Origin: an uncultured Enterobacter sp.
GTDB lineage: Bacteria; Pseudomonadota; Gammaproteobacteria; Enterobacterales; Enterobacteriaceae
Reading direction: 5' to 3'
Length of the DNA stretch: 6,241 bases
Assembly (NCBI GenBank): GCA_946477805.1
Contig: CAMKZP010000235.1
Span: forward strand, 1-6,241
This document shows, piece after piece, positions 5,325 to 6,241 of the stretch. The notes beneath the pieces are model-generated. The model worked only from the letters and a program-made list of their open reading frames with translations. It did no database searches and was not told the DNA's origin. The stretch's first letter is position 1. Each line of letters opens with the position of its first letter. The translations under genes and the position numbers were made by a program.

Positions 5325-6120
5325 TCCGCGTCCCACCGTGCTGGTGTTTGATTCCGGCGTCGGTGGGCTTTCGGTCTATGATGAGATTCGGCATCTTTTG
5401 CCGGATCTCCACTACATCTACGCCTTCGATAACGTTGCTTTCCCCTATGGGGAGAAGAGTGAAGCGTTTATTGTCGAGCGCGTGGTTGAAATCGTCACCG
5501 CGGTACAACAGCGCTATCCCCTGGCGCTGGCGGTTATTGCCTGTAATACGGCGAGCACGGTTTCACTCCCTGCTTTACGGGAAAAATTCCCGTTCCCGGT
5601 TGTGGGCGTTGTGCCTGCCATAAAGCCTGCCGCACGCCTTACGGCAAACGGCATCGTCGGCTTGCTGGCCACGCGTGGTACGGTGAAGCGTCCTTACACC
5701 CGTGAACTTATCGACCGCTTCGCCAATGAGTGCCAGATTGCGATGCTGGGTTCGGCAGAGCTGGTGGAGATGGCAGAAGCCAAGCTGCATGGAGAGACGG
5801 TGTCTCTCGAAGAGCTGCGTCGTATTCTTCGCCCGTGGCTGCGTATGCCGGAACCCCCGGACACCGTCGTATTAGGCTGCACGCATTTCCCACTCTTACA
5901 GGAAGAGCTATTAGAGGTTCTGCCGGAAGGAACGCGTCTGGTCGATTCCGGTGCTGCTATTGCCCGCCGCACGGCCTGGCTGCTGGAACATGAAGCGCCG
6001 GATGCAAAATCGTCTGACGCAAATATCGCTTACTGCATGGCGATAACAAAAGAAACTGAGCAACTTTTACCCGTTTTACGTCGTTATGGGTTTGAAACGC
6101 TCGAAAAACTGGCGTTCTAA
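5269..6120 (+). CDS. murI: Glutamate racemase MurI
   Basis: MurI interconverts L- and D-glutamate in the cytoplasm, supplying D-Glu for MurD in peptidoglycan synthesis. The 283-residue product is close to E. coli MurI (285) and ends LEKLAF instead of LEKLAVLG. The two catalytic cysteines are C92 in ACNTAST and C204 in GCTHFPLL. The substrate and active-site motif FDSGVGGLS spans 27-35, and PYGEKS (59-64) is also conserved. The first 20 or so residues (MATKLQDGNTPCLAATPSDP) form the N-terminal extension typical of enteric MurI, which in E. coli is associated with activation by UDP-MurNAc-L-Ala. This extension is encoded by DNA that also encodes the BtuB C-terminus in another frame. The ribosome site is weak (CGAGA, about 9 nt upstream), so expression may depend on translation of btuB. 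An rRNA promoter follows closely. Confidence 0.97.
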   Translation: MATKLQDGNTPCLAATPSDPRPTVLVFDSGVGGLSVYDEIRHLLPDLHYIYAFDNVAFPYGEKSEAFIVERVVEIVTAVQQRYPLALAVIACNTASTVSLPALREKFPFPVVGVVPAIKPAARLTANGIVGLLATRGTVKRPYTRELIDRFANECQIAMLGSAELVEMAEAKLHGETVSLEELRRILRPWLRMPEPPDTVVLGCTHFPLLQEELLEVLPEGTRLVDSGAAIARRTAWLLEHEAPDAKSSDANIAYCMAITKETEQLLPVLRRYGFETLEKLAF

Positions 6121-6129
6121 ACCGATTTT

Positions 6130-6144
6130 GCGCAAAAAAAAGAC
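6130..6144 (+). promoter_or_regulatory. Predicted Fis binding site of the rRNA P1 promoter
   Basis: The 15-mer GCGCAAAAAAAAGAC has the Fis outline: G at position 1, pyrimidine at 4, an A-tract core, purine at 12 and C at 15. Its centre (6137) lies at -71 from the predicted P1 start at 6208, the position of the proximal Fis site in E. coli rrnB P1. Other upstream Fis sites, if present, would fall inside murI. Confidence 0.65.
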
Positions 6145-6161
6145 GGTTAAACGTTTTTTTT
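6136..6161 (+). terminator. Weak hairpin with T-tract after murI, possible intrinsic terminator
   Basis: A-rich 6136-6145 can pair with 6152-6161 (two G-C pairs, one G-U, the rest A-U) around the loop GTTAAA (6146-6151). The 8-T run (6154-6161) forms the 3' arm, 34 nt past the murI stop. The stem is A/U-rich and no separate U-tract follows, so termination may be inefficient. The same bases serve as Fis site and UP element. Confidence 0.35.
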
Positions 6162-6208
6162 AAAAGAGGGGTTGTCAACGTCTGAGAACTCCCTATAATG
6201 CGCCTCCA
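6148..6208 (+). promoter_or_regulatory. rRNA operon P1 promoter with UP element (rrnB-type)
   Basis: TTGTCA (6172-6177), a 16-bp spacer and TATAAT (6194-6199) are followed by the discriminator GCGCCTCC and the predicted start A6208. This closely matches E. coli rrnB P1, including ACTCCCTATAATGCGCC and CACTGACACGGAACAACGGC downstream. The A/T-rich block at 6148-6165 (T8 then A4) lies at about -60 to -43 and fits an UP element for RNA polymerase alpha. The short spacer, GC-rich discriminator and start 9 nt after the -10 are the features behind ppGpp/DksA and initiating-NTP control in E. coli. Confidence 0.95.
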
Positions 6209-6241
6209 CTGACACGGAACAACGGCTTACAGGCCGCCGGG
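6208..6241 (+). other. Start of rRNA operon leader transcript (partial)
   Basis: The first 34 nt of the P1 transcript match the rrnB leader of E. coli (CACTGACACGGAACAACGGC, then GGCCGCCGGG). P2, boxA and the 16S rRNA gene would lie beyond the right edge. In E. coli the adjoining operon is rrnB; its identity here is inferred from synteny with murI. Confidence 0.85.

Noticed and set aside
1..6241. Possible novel defence, mobile or secondary-metabolite system
   Set aside because: Every long stretch is accounted for by conserved enteric housekeeping genes in their usual order; there are no insertion-sequence ends, integrase, direct-repeat array or compositional break visible.

Overview
This window is an ordinary chromosomal locus of an enteric bacterium (family Enterobacteriaceae). 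Every gene product is recognisable from Escherichia coli K-12, and the gene order matches the E. coli block sthA - fabR - yijD - trmA - btuB - murI - rrnB. The many residue differences from E. coli, spread evenly over the genes, point to a related genus such as Enterobacter, Leclercia, Citrobacter or Kosakonia. I cannot name the genus by eye. I see no mobile element, phage gene, CRISPR array or tRNA, and no sign of horizontal transfer.

Layout. Positions 1-769 (minus strand) hold the first 256 codons of sthA, the soluble NAD(P) transhydrogenase; the gene runs off the left edge. A 199-bp divergent intergenic region (770-968) carries the sthA and fabR promoters. fabR (969-1604), the TetR-type repressor of unsaturated fatty acid synthesis, is followed 9 bp later by yijD (1614-1973), a small inner-membrane protein, and the two probably form an operon. 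A long perfect inverted repeat (1984-2023), probably a REP element, separates yijD from the convergent trmA (2030-3130, minus), the tRNA m5U54 methyltransferase.

Between trmA and btuB lies the densest regulatory stretch (3131-3476). It holds two divergent promoters whose -35 hexamers sit in the arms of one 10-bp inverted repeat, followed by a complete adenosylcobalamin riboswitch with a ribosome-site-sequestering hairpin. btuB (3477-5324) encodes the outer-membrane vitamin B12 transporter. murI (5269-6120), glutamate racemase, starts inside the end of btuB with a 56-nt overlap. Directly after murI is a complete rRNA-operon P1 promoter with a Fis site, an UP element, -35 and -10 hexamers and a GC-rich discriminator. 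The first 34 nt of the rRNA leader end the window.

The genes do not form one pathway: redox balance, lipid regulation, tRNA modification, B12 uptake and peptidoglycan precursor synthesis sit side by side. One link is visible: trmA and the rRNA operon both have GC-rich discriminators, as expected for growth-rate and stringent control of translation components. I found no previously undescribed system. The observations worth a second look are regulatory: the mirrored trmA/btuB promoters, wobble changes in the riboswitch's P13 helix, an in-frame GTG inside its expression hairpin, and an A-tract/T-tract that may serve as terminator, Fis site and UP element together.
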